From Rhodoferax sp. OV413 (GTDB taxonomy: Bacteria > Pseudomonadota > Gammaproteobacteria > Pseudomonadales > Pseudohongiellaceae), in the NCBI GenBank assembly GCA_943330915.2, contig CALQJO020000027.1:1-42406 (forward strand): DNA of 42,406 nucleotides, read 5' to 3'. Made by a program: the position numbers and the translations under genes. Shown here one piece after another: positions 33,903 through 42,285 of the stretch (its first letter is position 1; each line of letters begins with the position of its first letter). Below the pieces are notes generated by a model. It saw only the letters and a list, made by a program, of their open reading frames with translations, did not search any database and was not told the DNA's origin.

Positions 33903-33945
33903 ACCTGACTATTTTTAAAACCTGGCTATTTCTAAAACCTGGCTA
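33903..33945. repeat. 17-bp tandem repeat, 2.5 copies
   Basis: ACCTGACTATTTTTAAA (33903-33919) and ACCTGGCTATTTCTAAA (33920-33936) are followed by a partial copy (33937-33945) that ends in the stop codon of the minus-strand lipoprotein gene. Three successive copies therefore hold the same CTA trinucleotide (TAG on the minus strand). A local slip duplication of the gene end. Confidence 0.8.
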
Positions 33946-35652
33946 CAAGGGCAGCGCAACGTAACGATTAAATCCTGAGCCGCCCGTTGAACCGGCATCG
34001 AATACAAAACCGTACACCGGATTTCCCGCGCCGTCGCGGTGCACAGAACCGCGTACCCACGCTGCCTGAATACCCTCAACCACCACTTGTGGCGCAGACC
34101 AGTTGCCCTTCTGACTGGAGCGGGTATAAAAAATGGAGCGTGACTGCGCGTCAATAAACAGTAAGTGCAAATTTGAATCATGCACGATCAGATCGGCTCC
34201 CACTTGCTCAGAGTCTACGGCACTGGTAATCACCGGAATCTGTGCGACCTGCTCTGGCTCTGACAACTGACCGTCGCGGGAAAAACGCCGCTCAAACAAA
34301 AGGCCCGTGTGTTCACGATACATCAGCACCGTTTCCCCGGATTCGGCAAGCACCACCAAAGGCACAATAGCGCCGTTCTCATCATCACTGGTGCCCAGAT
34401 TCGCAGAGAACAGTTGCCGTGCTGACAACGTGCCATCAGCACGAAGATGACGCACAAACCCACTGCCATCGCGCCCGGTATACGCCATGGTGATGGTGTC
34501 ATCTGCAGCAATCGCCATCACCGGCCCAGACAAGTCGGGCGGTACATCGCTGTCAATCTCTTGCGGCGCACCCCATGCGCCTTGTGCAGATCGACTCTGC
34601 ATAAACAGGCGTTGTGCGCCGCCGTACAGCGTCACCAGACTGCCGTCGCTGCGGGCCACCAGATCTGCAAACTGCGTTGGTGGCTCGTCGGGTGTCGCAA
34701 GACTCTGGTCGGTTACCAGCCACTTACCGTCAGCCGATGTTTCATCATCCATTTGAAACGCGTGATAAAAAACGTCACGACTGATCTGATGAACAAAATG
34801 AATCACCGATCCGGTTTGCACCGAGGCAACGCCTTCAAGGTCGCCAGTAACGGGACGATTGACACCATCTGTTTCACGCCACGATAACCCAGCATCTGTG
34901 GATTTAACGGCCATAAACCAGTTGTCGGTTTCCGAGGGTTCCATAAAAAAATACAAGTGGCCCGCCGCAGACTGATATGGGCCAATGCGTGTCGGTGTTT
35001 CGATAAACGTACCGCCCAAATGTCCGGGCGCCGCAGTCAGACGCAACGCAGCACTTTGCTGACCTGCCAGCGCACGACCCTGCCCGTCGACTACTCGCAA
35101 CTCAAAAACATCGCCGTCGTCGGCGAACGTTGGCCCATCGGAAAATCGCCTGACAACCAAAGGCCACTCCCACTCCAGTGCATCCTGTGTTGTGCGCCAG
35201 ACCGGCGTCGAAGCCACCGCATTGATGCCGGCACCGTCATCCCATGCCAGATCAGCGGCGCCCAGCAGCCGCTCGGTTTGCTCACCCTGTGCGTAAGCGT
35301 CAGTTGACATCACAGACATAACCGGTGTGGCAAAATCCGGATAGGGGAACTTGGCAAACCCTAGCGGGAGCCAGGTCTCACCGTTGCGGCGGTATTGGAG
35401 TCCCAGCACATGACCTTCCGGGGGTGCTATGGTTGCCCTGACCTGAACTCTGAAGCGGAACGGTTGGTCATACTGAATATCCGCAGCGGAGTTCTCAGGT
35501 GACGCCCAGCCGGCATCGGCATTTAACGCCACCGTGGCGTCACTTCGCACACGAAACGCCAGCCACTCAAGATGGGGAGCGACTTCGCGGCTGTTCAAAT
35601 CACCGTCAGTGGGGACACAGCCACCCAAAGTCACGATCAATAACCCAATCAA
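33943..35652 (-). CDS. Propeller-like lipoprotein (BNR/sialidase-type repeats)
   Basis: A 569-residue protein. A short hydrophobic stretch MIGLLIVTLGGC ends in lipobox LGGC, so a lipid anchor is likely. The start is a TTG (35652). Codons before it would supply an Arg (C-S-R-L-T-G-L) but no ATG/GTG/TTG is in that frame before a TAG, so the signal peptide lacks the usual basic residue (see findings). The body has Asp-box-like signals such as STDAGLSWRETDG, and repeated IHFVHQISRDVFYHA, VTLYGGAQRLFMQSR and NLHLLFIDAQSRSIFYTRS segments, resembling exo-alpha-sialidase-type six-bladed propellers. Catalytic Arg triad is not evident. Substrate unknown. Confidence 0.75.
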   Translation of the reverse strand: MIGLLIVTLGGCVPTDGDLNSREVAPHLEWLAFRVRSDATVALNADAGWASPENSAADIQYDQPFRFRVQVRATIAPPEGHVLGLQYRRNGETWLPLGFAKFPYPDFATPVMSVMSTDAYAQGEQTERLLGAADLAWDDGAGINAVASTPVWRTTQDALEWEWPLVVRRFSDGPTFADDGDVFELRVVDGQGRALAGQQSAALRLTAAPGHLGGTFIETPTRIGPYQSAAGHLYFFMEPSETDNWFMAVKSTDAGLSWRETDGVNRPVTGDLEGVASVQTGSVIHFVHQISRDVFYHAFQMDDETSADGKWLVTDQSLATPDEPPTQFADLVARSDGSLVTLYGGAQRLFMQSRSAQGAWGAPQEIDSDVPPDLSGPVMAIAADDTITMAYTGRDGSGFVRHLRADGTLSARQLFSANLGTSDDENGAIVPLVVLAESGETVLMYREHTGLLFERRFSRDGQLSEPEQVAQIPVITSAVDSEQVGADLIVHDSNLHLLFIDAQSRSIFYTRSSQKGNWSAPQVVVEGIQAAWVRGSVHRDGAGNPVYGFVFDAGSTGGSGFNRYVALPL

Positions 35653-35792
35653 ACCCGTTAACCGCGAACATACTGACTAGCGCTGAATCATAACTATCTG
35701 CAACCTTTAGAGTGTCTGCTTAAACAATACAAACCGTTGCGGATGATAAGGAGAAATGTATGACCGATATTTGAATTATTGTTGGTCAACGG

Positions 35793-37361
35793 TTAACCGG
35801 GGTAATACGTCCCCGTACCTGGCCCGACCGGCAAGCCCAACGCAAACACCCACACATAAAACAACGTAACCCAGAAAACAAAAAAGAAAATGGTATACGG
35901 CAGCATGATGGCAATCAGTGTGCCTATGCCGATCTTTCGGTTATAGCGGGCCGCCCACGCCAGTATCAACCCAAAATAACTCATCATCGGTGTGATGATA
36001 TTGGTCACGGAATCACCGATACGATAGGCCGCCTGAATCAACTCCGGTGAGTAACCAATCAGCATCAGCATAGGCACAAAAACCGGCGCGGTCACCGCCC
36101 ACTGCGCAGACGCCGAACCCAGCATCAGATTCACAATGGCGCACATTAGAATAAAAAACACAAACACGATGGGGCCGGTCAACTGAGCATCAATCAGGAA
36201 ATCCGAGCCGGTGACGGCGGTAATAATGCCAAGATTGCTCCACCCAAAAAACGCCACAAACTGAGAGGCAAAAAACACCAGCACAATGTAAAGACCCAGC
36301 GTGGATATCGCAGATGCCATGGCATCGATCACATCGCGGTCACTGCGCATGGATCCGGTAACACGCCCATACGCGACACCCGTCACCAGAAAGAACACCA
36401 GAATAAAGGCCACAATACTGCGGAAAAACGGCCCGGAATTACCACTGACAGGATCTCTCAGAGGTGCGCCTTCCGGCAGTGCCAGCAGCGCCATCAGCGC
36501 GAACACCCCAAGCGCCGCGACACCGGCCCGCAACAATGCTTTGTGTTCCAGCGGCGTGATGGTTTCCATGGTGCGCGCGTCCAATACCGACGGATCCGCC
36601 TGAGAATCATCATAGGCACCCAGTTTGGGTTCAACAATGTAGGTGGTGACCAGCGCCCCGACAATGGTGATGACAAAGGTGCTCGCCGCCATAAAATACC
36701 AGTTGGCCGTGGCATTCACTTCGTAGGAGGGGTCAATCAGGCGGGCCGCTTCCTGGGTGATGCCTGCCAGCAAAGGGTCGATGGTTCCAATGAGCAAGTT
36801 GGCGCTGTAACCACCGGACACGCCGGCAAACGCCGCTGCCATGCCCGCCAAGGGATGCCGGCCCAGTGCCAGAAACACCGCACCCGACAGCGGAATCAGC
36901 ACCACATAACCCATCTCTCCGGCGGTATTGGAGATAACACCCGCAAACACGATGGCAACTGTGACAACGTGTCTGGGAGCCGTTAACACAATGCCGCGAA
37001 CAACTGCCGATAACAGCCCGGATTTTTCTGCGATCCCAACGCCGAGCATGGCAACCAGCACCACGCCCAGCGGCGCAAAATTCACAAAATTAGGCACCAG
37101 GTTTTCCAGAATGCGGCGCAGGCCATCACCATTCAACAGGCTGACCGCCTCAATGGTTGCGCCTTCCGCGGCCGACGGGCGGGGGTCTGGCACCGAGACG
37201 CCCATCGCGCCGAATAATCCAGACAGCAGGATCATCAGTAGCGCCAGCACCGCAAACAGCGTGACCGGATGCGGTAGCAGGTTTCCGAGCCATTCCACGG
37301 AATCGAGAAAGCGCGTAAACCAACCGCGTTTTAATGCATTGCCCGGCACGTCCTTGTCCAT
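35793..37361 (-). CDS. AbgT family transporter
   Basis: A 522-residue transporter with a dozen hydrophobic segments. N-terminal MDKDVPGNALKRGWFTRFLD then VEWLGNLLPHPVTLFAVLAL is the family start. LVPNFVNFAPLGVVLVAMLG, GVSGGYSANLLIGTIDPLLAG (hairpin re-entrant region) and SASAQWAVTAPVFVPMLM are family-conserved. AbgT proteins move p-aminobenzoyl-glutamate or expel sulfonamides; which applies here cannot be told. GAGGCGAG before the ATG overlaps the end of the ligase gene, 7 bp apart, so both are in one transcript. Confidence 0.92.
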   Translation of the reverse strand: MDKDVPGNALKRGWFTRFLDSVEWLGNLLPHPVTLFAVLALLMILLSGLFGAMGVSVPDPRPSAAEGATIEAVSLLNGDGLRRILENLVPNFVNFAPLGVVLVAMLGVGIAEKSGLLSAVVRGIVLTAPRHVVTVAIVFAGVISNTAGEMGYVVLIPLSGAVFLALGRHPLAGMAAAFAGVSGGYSANLLIGTIDPLLAGITQEAARLIDPSYEVNATANWYFMAASTFVITIVGALVTTYIVEPKLGAYDDSQADPSVLDARTMETITPLEHKALLRAGVAALGVFALMALLALPEGAPLRDPVSGNSGPFFRSIVAFILVFFLVTGVAYGRVTGSMRSDRDVIDAMASAISTLGLYIVLVFFASQFVAFFGWSNLGIITAVTGSDFLIDAQLTGPIVFVFFILMCAIVNLMLGSASAQWAVTAPVFVPMLMLIGYSPELIQAAYRIGDSVTNIITPMMSYFGLILAWAARYNRKIGIGTLIAIMLPYTIFFFVFWVTLFYVWVFALGLPVGPGTGTYYPG

Positions 37362-37368
37362 ACTCGCC

Positions 37369-39066
37369 TCACTGACGCAGTGCTTTTTTATCGACCTTGC
37401 CCACGGGTGTCAGCGGTATCTGGGCAATGATATGGATGTGTTTTGGCACTTTGAAGGCCGCCATTTTGTCACGGCAAAATGCCAGAATTTTTTCGCGGAC
37501 AGCATCGTCACCCATGTCTTTGCCGACTTTTGACAACTGGACGTACAGGTTGACCACATCGTTGCCAGGCCGGTCTTTGTCCGGTGTGCCAATGACCGCC
37601 GACAGCTCGATCTCCGGCACCTCCTTCAATTTGTTTTCAACTTCCACTGAAAACACCTTGTAACCGCCCACAATCAGCATGTCTTTGGCGCGATCACAGA
37701 TGGTGATGTAACCATCTTTGTCCATGCGCGCCACGTCACCCGTGTAGAAATATGTGTGGCCTTCAAAACTGCGCAGAGCCTTACTGGTCTCACCAGGCAG
37801 ACCAAGATACCCGCGAAACACTTGGGGACCGCTGGCAATCAGTTCACCGGGTTCATCAAAGGGCATTTCTCTGGTGCCGGTTTCCGCATCCACAATTCTG
37901 ATATCAGTGCCGGGCAACGGTACGCCGATGGTGCCGGGCCTGGCTCTGCCAGGGGGATTGATGGTCAGCGTCGGGCTGGTCTCCGTCAGACCGTAGGCTT
38001 CGCAGAACTTGCCTTGGCCGATGATTTCCTCCACTCGGCGAATCAACTCCACCGGCGCCGGCGCCGCACCCGAGACTGCGATTTTGAGCCTGGAAAAATC
38101 CACCTGCTTGAACAGCGGCTCATCCAGCAGCATCTGGTACAGCGTGGGCACATTGCCAAGCACGGTCGGCTGGCGCTTGATCATGGCTTTGCAGTAGGTT
38201 TTAACGTCACGCGGGTTGGGCACCACAATCATCAACGCGCGTTTGCGCAGCCCCATAAACAAGGCGCTCAGCCCGGCAATATGGAACCACGGCAACACAC
38301 TGGCAAAGGTCTCTCGGCCAATTTCGTACTCAACCATGGTTTCATTCTGAATCACGCTACTGAGAACGTTACGCAGCGACAACTCCGCCCCTTTGGGGTT
38401 GCCGGTGGTGCCGCCGGTGTACTGGATCATAAACACATCTTCCATGCGGCACGGTTCAAACACGCGGGTGTTGTCTGCTTTGAGTATGTCCGGCCACAGC
38501 GCGCACACGCGGATGTGTTTCAGGGTCGGCAACACGGTGCGCGGTACTTTTCCAGTCCAGGCTGCCAGGGTTTTTTTCCAGCCCGGCAGAAAATCAATGG
38601 GGCCGGTCACAATGGCAGCTTTTAAGCCCGGTAAACGCCCATCCAGGCTGGAGGCTGCTGCGGAAAACATCTGATCAAGGGTAATCAGCACGCGGATGTT
38701 GGCGTTGCCCACCTGATAGACAATTTCGTCGGGTTTCAGCAACGGTGATACACCCGAGGCCGGGCAACCGAGTTTGGCTGCCGCCAGTAATCCGATCACG
38801 TATTGAGGGCAATTGGGCAGATGCAAACCGATCACATCGCCACGCTCCACACCCAGGCCGCGCAGCATATTGGCCAGCCGGTTAGCCAGATCGTCAACCT
38901 GGCCGATGGTCATCTGCAGTCCGAGGTAATAAATGACAGGGGCATCGGGCGCCTCGTGCACATGGCGTTCAACGATGCCCGGAATGGACTCATCGGGCAC
39001 ATCCGGCATTTTCCATGAACGCTGTCCCAAAGATTCCGCCCAAGGCGGGCTGCTGCGTGTTGTCAT
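37369..39066 (-). CDS. AMP-forming acyl-CoA synthetase (long-chain fatty-acid-CoA ligase type)
   Basis: A 565-residue ANL-superfamily enzyme. Core motifs: A3 IQYTGGTTGNPKGAELS (P-loop), A5 CEAYGLTETSP, A7 YFYTGDVARMDKDGYI, A8 DRAKDMLIVGGYKV, and the catalytic Lys near the end (PLTPVGKVDKKAL). The set is typical of FadD-like ligases making acyl-CoA with ATP and CoA. GGGG lies eight bases before the ATG. The adjacent AbgT gene suggests activation of an aromatic or fatty acid taken up by the cell, but this is inference. A 15-bp palindrome lies ~100 bp upstream. Confidence 0.93.
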   Translation of the reverse strand: MTTRSSPPWAESLGQRSWKMPDVPDESIPGIVERHVHEAPDAPVIYYLGLQMTIGQVDDLANRLANMLRGLGVERGDVIGLHLPNCPQYVIGLLAAAKLGCPASGVSPLLKPDEIVYQVGNANIRVLITLDQMFSAAASSLDGRLPGLKAAIVTGPIDFLPGWKKTLAAWTGKVPRTVLPTLKHIRVCALWPDILKADNTRVFEPCRMEDVFMIQYTGGTTGNPKGAELSLRNVLSSVIQNETMVEYEIGRETFASVLPWFHIAGLSALFMGLRKRALMIVVPNPRDVKTYCKAMIKRQPTVLGNVPTLYQMLLDEPLFKQVDFSRLKIAVSGAAPAPVELIRRVEEIIGQGKFCEAYGLTETSPTLTINPPGRARPGTIGVPLPGTDIRIVDAETGTREMPFDEPGELIASGPQVFRGYLGLPGETSKALRSFEGHTYFYTGDVARMDKDGYITICDRAKDMLIVGGYKVFSVEVENKLKEVPEIELSAVIGTPDKDRPGNDVVNLYVQLSKVGKDMGDDAVREKILAFCRDKMAAFKVPKHIHIIAQIPLTPVGKVDKKALRQ

Positions 39067-39168
39067 CCTTTTTCCCCTCTTTATTGAGTATTTTTTTTGA
39101 GTTAAACCAACCGCTGTGCTATTTGCACGAAATTAACAGTTTTGCGACAGTACCACCAACAAACTCAT

Positions 39169-39183
39169 CATCGCCAGGCGATG
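39169..39183. promoter_or_regulatory. Perfect 15-bp palindrome upstream of ligase/AbgT operon
   Basis: CATCGCCAGGCGATG is a 7-base inverted repeat with a one-base centre, 102 bp before the ligase ATG. Possible regulator site (for example a TetR-type repressor) or a short cruciform; no regulator gene is adjacent. Confidence 0.35.
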
Positions 39184-39288
39184 GCGACGACCCCGGTGGT
39201 TAAAATCGCCGGGCATTCAGGCAAATGATTGTGGTGTTTGTCTCTCCTGAATTGACCCTGGTTTGTTTACAAAAATTCCCTTGTCACA

Positions 39289-40236
39289 TCAAACCTGGCG
39301 CACTCTCAACAAATCGCGGCCCGCCTCCCAGAGGGGGAACAAGGCAATAATGATCAAGGTGACCTGCGCACTGCGCTCAAGCAGAGCCAGGTCATACACG
39401 CCTGGCGATTGAACCTGATCAAGCATCAGCAGTGGCGTAAAAAAAGCCAGCATCAAGGTCACGATCACAAAACTCAGATTGAGAACAATATTGCCCAGCA
39501 GCATGCGCCGGCTCCACAGACGCCTGCGCAACTGCCACACACTGGCAACAATTCCCAGCACGATCAATGGACTGACCCATCGCAAAAACTGGTGGGCATG
39601 GTCACTCAGTGCAATGCGCACACTGTCAGTTTGATCGACCGTCATCACTGCCGGGTACCAGATAACCACAAGCAAGAACAGATAGGTTGCCAGGTCGGTG
39701 AAAATGTCTTGTCGTGAAATCACCTGCCAGCCGTGGCTGGCATCTGGCAATTGCTGCGGCTGCCAGTGGGTTTCCGAGTCATCATGTTGCTCATGCATCT
39801 GGCCTGACATCAGATAAAAAATCAGCGTGACAACAGCAAAACCAAACAGTGAGTCCTCAATAAAACCCCTTGCCACAGCAAACAGGAAACCGATGATGCC
39901 CATGTCGCTGCCGGACATCCAGACCAGCGTGGTTTGCACCACTTGCAAGAGAAACAGCAGGCCCAGCACCAGAAAAAGCGTGTGCTGATAAACCGGCATG
40001 TAGCGGATGGCGATCAATGGCTGTGGCGGCACAAACTGCCTCGCCACCCGACCGGGATGGCCCATACGCTTGAGAACGGCGCTAATATCGGCTTCGCTTA
40101 AGGCACCCTGCTGGTCTGTCAGTGCGTCAAGCTGATCCATGATATTGGCTTTAAGTTCACGGCCAATTTCTTCGCGTTTGCTTTGCGGCAACTCACGCTG
40201 CACGGCCGCAACATAGCGCGCCACCAGGTCCATCAT
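39289..40236 (-). CDS. HAAS-domain membrane protein
   Basis: A 315-residue protein. Residues 2-75 are a HAAS-type helical domain: YVAAVQRELPQSKREEIGRE, LKANIMDQLDALTDQQ and ISAVLKRMGHPGRVARQF. Six or so membrane helices follow, e.g. HTLFLVLGLLFLLQVVQTTL, IVLNLSFVIVTLMLAFFTPL. The ATG overlaps the PadR stop by 4 bp. HAAS proteins are usually encoded with PadR regulators and are thought to be signalling or control partners of membrane functions; this pair follows that pattern. Confidence 0.9.
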   Translation of the reverse strand: MMDLVARYVAAVQRELPQSKREEIGRELKANIMDQLDALTDQQGALSEADISAVLKRMGHPGRVARQFVPPQPLIAIRYMPVYQHTLFLVLGLLFLLQVVQTTLVWMSGSDMGIIGFLFAVARGFIEDSLFGFAVVTLIFYLMSGQMHEQHDDSETHWQPQQLPDASHGWQVISRQDIFTDLATYLFLLVVIWYPAVMTVDQTDSVRIALSDHAHQFLRWVSPLIVLGIVASVWQLRRRLWSRRMLLGNIVLNLSFVIVTLMLAFFTPLLMLDQVQSPGVYDLALLERSAQVTLIIIALFPLWEAGRDLLRVRQV

Positions 40237-40580
40237 GTTACCTCCTCTGCCACGCCACCGAGGATGTCACCCAGCGCGGCATTCAGAACTTGCCATTCGT
40301 CAGTGAGCTGCATCAGCAGCTCTGTCCCTTTGTCGGATAACTGGTAATAACGCCGCTCCCGACCCTCGGCCTGTTGCCATTCACTGTCCAGTAAGTCTTG
40401 CTCTGCCAGCCGCCGAATCAGCGGGTAAAGCGTACCCTCATCAATATCAATGCCACGCGCCAGCAGCTGCTTGCGCAGCGAATAGCCGTAGTGCGGTTGC
40501 CTGAGCGATGCAAGCACCGCCAGCACTAATACACCGCGACGCAGCTCCAGCCGCATTTTTTCAAGTGAAGATGTTGTCAT
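40233..40580 (-). CDS. PadR family transcriptional regulator
   Basis: A 115-residue regulator from the ATG at 40580 (GAGGCGTGAA upstream). Winged-helix motif with HYGYSLRKQLLARGIDIDEG, TLYPLIRRLAEQDLLDSEW and the wing GRERRYYQLSDKGTELL, all PadR hallmarks; the C-terminal helix is short (type s-PadR). The ATGA overlap with the HAAS gene implies a single operon. Three similar operator half-sites (40591-40625) sit directly upstream, which suggests autoregulation. Confidence 0.95.
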   Translation of the reverse strand: MTTSSLEKMRLELRRGVLVLAVLASLRQPHYGYSLRKQLLARGIDIDEGTLYPLIRRLAEQDLLDSEWQQAEGRERRYYQLSDKGTELLMQLTDEWQVLNAALGDILGGVAEEVT

Positions 40581-40590
40581 TTCACGCCTC

Positions 40591-40625
40591 ATACTGTGCG
40601 GCACATACTATGCAGCACACAGTAT
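40591..40625. promoter_or_regulatory. Candidate PadR operator with repeated half-sites
   Basis: A 14-bp direct repeat, ATACTGTGCGGCAC (40591-40604) and ATACTATGCAGCAC (40605-40618), 12 of 14 identical, is closed by an inverted half-site CACAGTAT (40618-40625) complementary to ATACTGTG. It begins 10 bp upstream of the padR ATG, just beyond the ribosome-binding site. PadR repressors bind such A/T-anchored inverted half-sites. Confidence 0.65.
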
Positions 40626-40814
40626 TAAGCGCAAGTATTTTTTTATGTGGCGGATCATTCAGCTCGAGAGGCGCGGGTTTAGCGGATTGCTATTAACCAC
40701 AATAATCACATTGACTGATTACATCCGATCCAGCCGGGTCTGTGGCGGTCAGAACTGGGCAATGGCAGATTTCAGGTACAAAAGCAACGTCTCAACCAGC
40801 ACAGCAAAAACGAG

Positions 40815-41309
40815 TTACGCGTTGTTCTTTTGACCAAATCTCCTTTGTATGGCATCAGCAAATGGCAATTTCACAAAAGCCGGCAAATCGTGGTGTTCCT
40901 TTCTGAATGTCAGAAAGATCCACTTGTGCTCCATGATGCTCAAAACGGCCGCCAAATCGTATAACGGCGGGACCACCAAGGTGACGCGTCTGCCCACGCG
41001 TTGTAATTCAACATAAAACCGCTCAGGATCGTCAACGTGTTCAATGGTGTGTGAGCACAGAACTGTTTCAAACTCAGCGTCTTTGAAGGGCAAGTCATAA
41101 ATACTGCTGACCTGGACAAACCGCGGCAGCACATCGTGCTGAACAATATCAGCGTTTACTCCCCCACCGTCGGTTCTACCGCAGCAGATGTTCAGATCCC
41201 ATTTCTGCCTCTTTAAAATTCGATTCTTTCCGAGTTTGTAACTGACAAAATGTGCAAGTATCAGATACAGGGTTACACCCGCCACACCCATCAGACTGTT
41301 GACCAGCAT
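40815..41309 (-). CDS. Membrane-anchored SAM-dependent methyltransferase (short)
   Basis: A 164-residue protein. An N-terminal hydrophobic segment MLVNSLMGVAGVTLYLILAH precedes a class I methyltransferase core. Motif I is altered (LNICCGRTDGGG, NADI), and the motif IV region SIYDLPFKDAEFETVLCSHT plus IEHVDDPERFYVEL is clear. The C-terminus is short versus usual ~250-residue enzymes, so the substrate-binding part is reduced. It precedes no obvious partner and is 62 bp after the GrpB-GNAT gene on the same strand. Base composition is visibly AT-richer than most of the window. Confidence 0.75.
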   Translation of the reverse strand: MLVNSLMGVAGVTLYLILAHFVSYKLGKNRILKRQKWDLNICCGRTDGGGVNADIVQHDVLPRFVQVSSIYDLPFKDAEFETVLCSHTIEHVDDPERFYVELQRVGRRVTLVVPPLYDLAAVLSIMEHKWIFLTFRKEHHDLPAFVKLPFADAIQRRFGQKNNA

Positions 41310-41371
41310 AATTTCTCCGAACTATTGTCCATCAAGAGTAACGCATTCCCAGGCATGACATCGGTTTCGTG

Positions 41372-42238
41372 TCAGCTCAGAGAAACGGTGATTCTATATA
41401 TTTTTGACACTTGGCCATCCGGGCTATACCCATCTTCCATGCGAGCCCAGCCGAACTTTTCGTAAAAGTTATCATGATCTGTGGTGAGGAACACTTCTTT
41501 GTAGCCGGCAGTCGCCGCTTCTGTCTTTGCGTGCTCAAACATCAACTCGCTTAATCGCTTGCCTCTGTGCAAAGACTCTACATAAACACAGGCAAGCCAG
41601 GGGTATAGATCATGGCGGCTGATAAAGTCGTTTGTAACAAGAGCGAAACACCCGACAATCTCATTGTCATCGTCAACCATGAGGTAAAACCGTGGCAGCC
41701 CTGACGCTTTATCGGTGGAATGTTTGATAGCATCACTGTAGTAGTTGAGATTGTTTGCCCTGCCCCACTTGTTATGTATGTAAGCAATGGCTTTCTCTAG
41801 CCCTTCAGGATATTCAATTACATTAAGTATTCTGTACATTTTTTTAAGTATGATCTTATTTGTGTCACTTGACGCCCAATGCAATGCGCGCCGCTCATGC
41901 TCTTTGACAAAAAAATCCTTACCATCAATGTAGGCCGCCATCTCGTGGGGATTTTCTCTCGCAAGACACTGCTTTAGCTCGCCGTATTCAGCCGCAATGT
42001 CAGGATGTGCACGCATGTAATCCCTGAAGGCGAGATGGCGGATGACATTGTGCGATCCGATTTCAAAAGAATGCACCTGATGCGTTCTGAGCCCGGTAGC
42101 GTCATCCAGCCGGAAATAACGCCGGCCCGGAATACCAAACTCGCCTTTGGCTTCGTATCCCAACGCTGTTCTAATCTTGCTGGCTTCGCGCTCAAAAATC
42201 TTCGCCCACTCAGGGTTATGGTCGAGTACTAGAATCAT
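41372..42238 (-). CDS. GrpB-domain / GNAT acetyltransferase fusion with shortened GrpB part
   Basis: A 288-residue protein. Residues 1-125 are a GrpB (UPF0157) domain: LDHNPEWAKIFEREASKIRT, then GEFGIPGRRYFRLDDATG, HLAFRDYMRAHPDIAAEYGE and AYIDGKDFFVKEH. The usual middle part, including the I-E-H-x-G-S-T-(A/S)-V-P-G-L motif, is missing: the first helix joins directly at ALGYEAKGEF. Residues 130-288 are a GNAT N-acetyltransferase with YVESLHRGKRLSELMFEHAK (acetyl-CoA loop) and DHDNFYEKFGWARMEDGYSP. The GrpB half has lost its putative nucleotide-binding motif, so acetyltransfer is the likelier function. Lies in an AT-rich area suggestive of transfer. Confidence 0.82.
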   Translation of the reverse strand: MILVLDHNPEWAKIFEREASKIRTALGYEAKGEFGIPGRRYFRLDDATGLRTHQVHSFEIGSHNVIRHLAFRDYMRAHPDIAAEYGELKQCLARENPHEMAAYIDGKDFFVKEHERRALHWASSDTNKIILKKMYRILNVIEYPEGLEKAIAYIHNKWGRANNLNYYSDAIKHSTDKASGLPRFYLMVDDDNEIVGCFALVTNDFISRHDLYPWLACVYVESLHRGKRLSELMFEHAKTEAATAGYKEVFLTTDHDNFYEKFGWARMEDGYSPDGQVSKIYRITVSLS

Positions 42239-42285
42239 TTTATGGAGTTACCGTATCCTGGTGCCGTAGGCAAACATGTGACAGC

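Noticed and set aside
37756-38625. 289-codon plus-strand frame inside the acyl-CoA ligase
   Set aside because: Antisense to a ligase with all core motifs; composition is typical of shadow frames.
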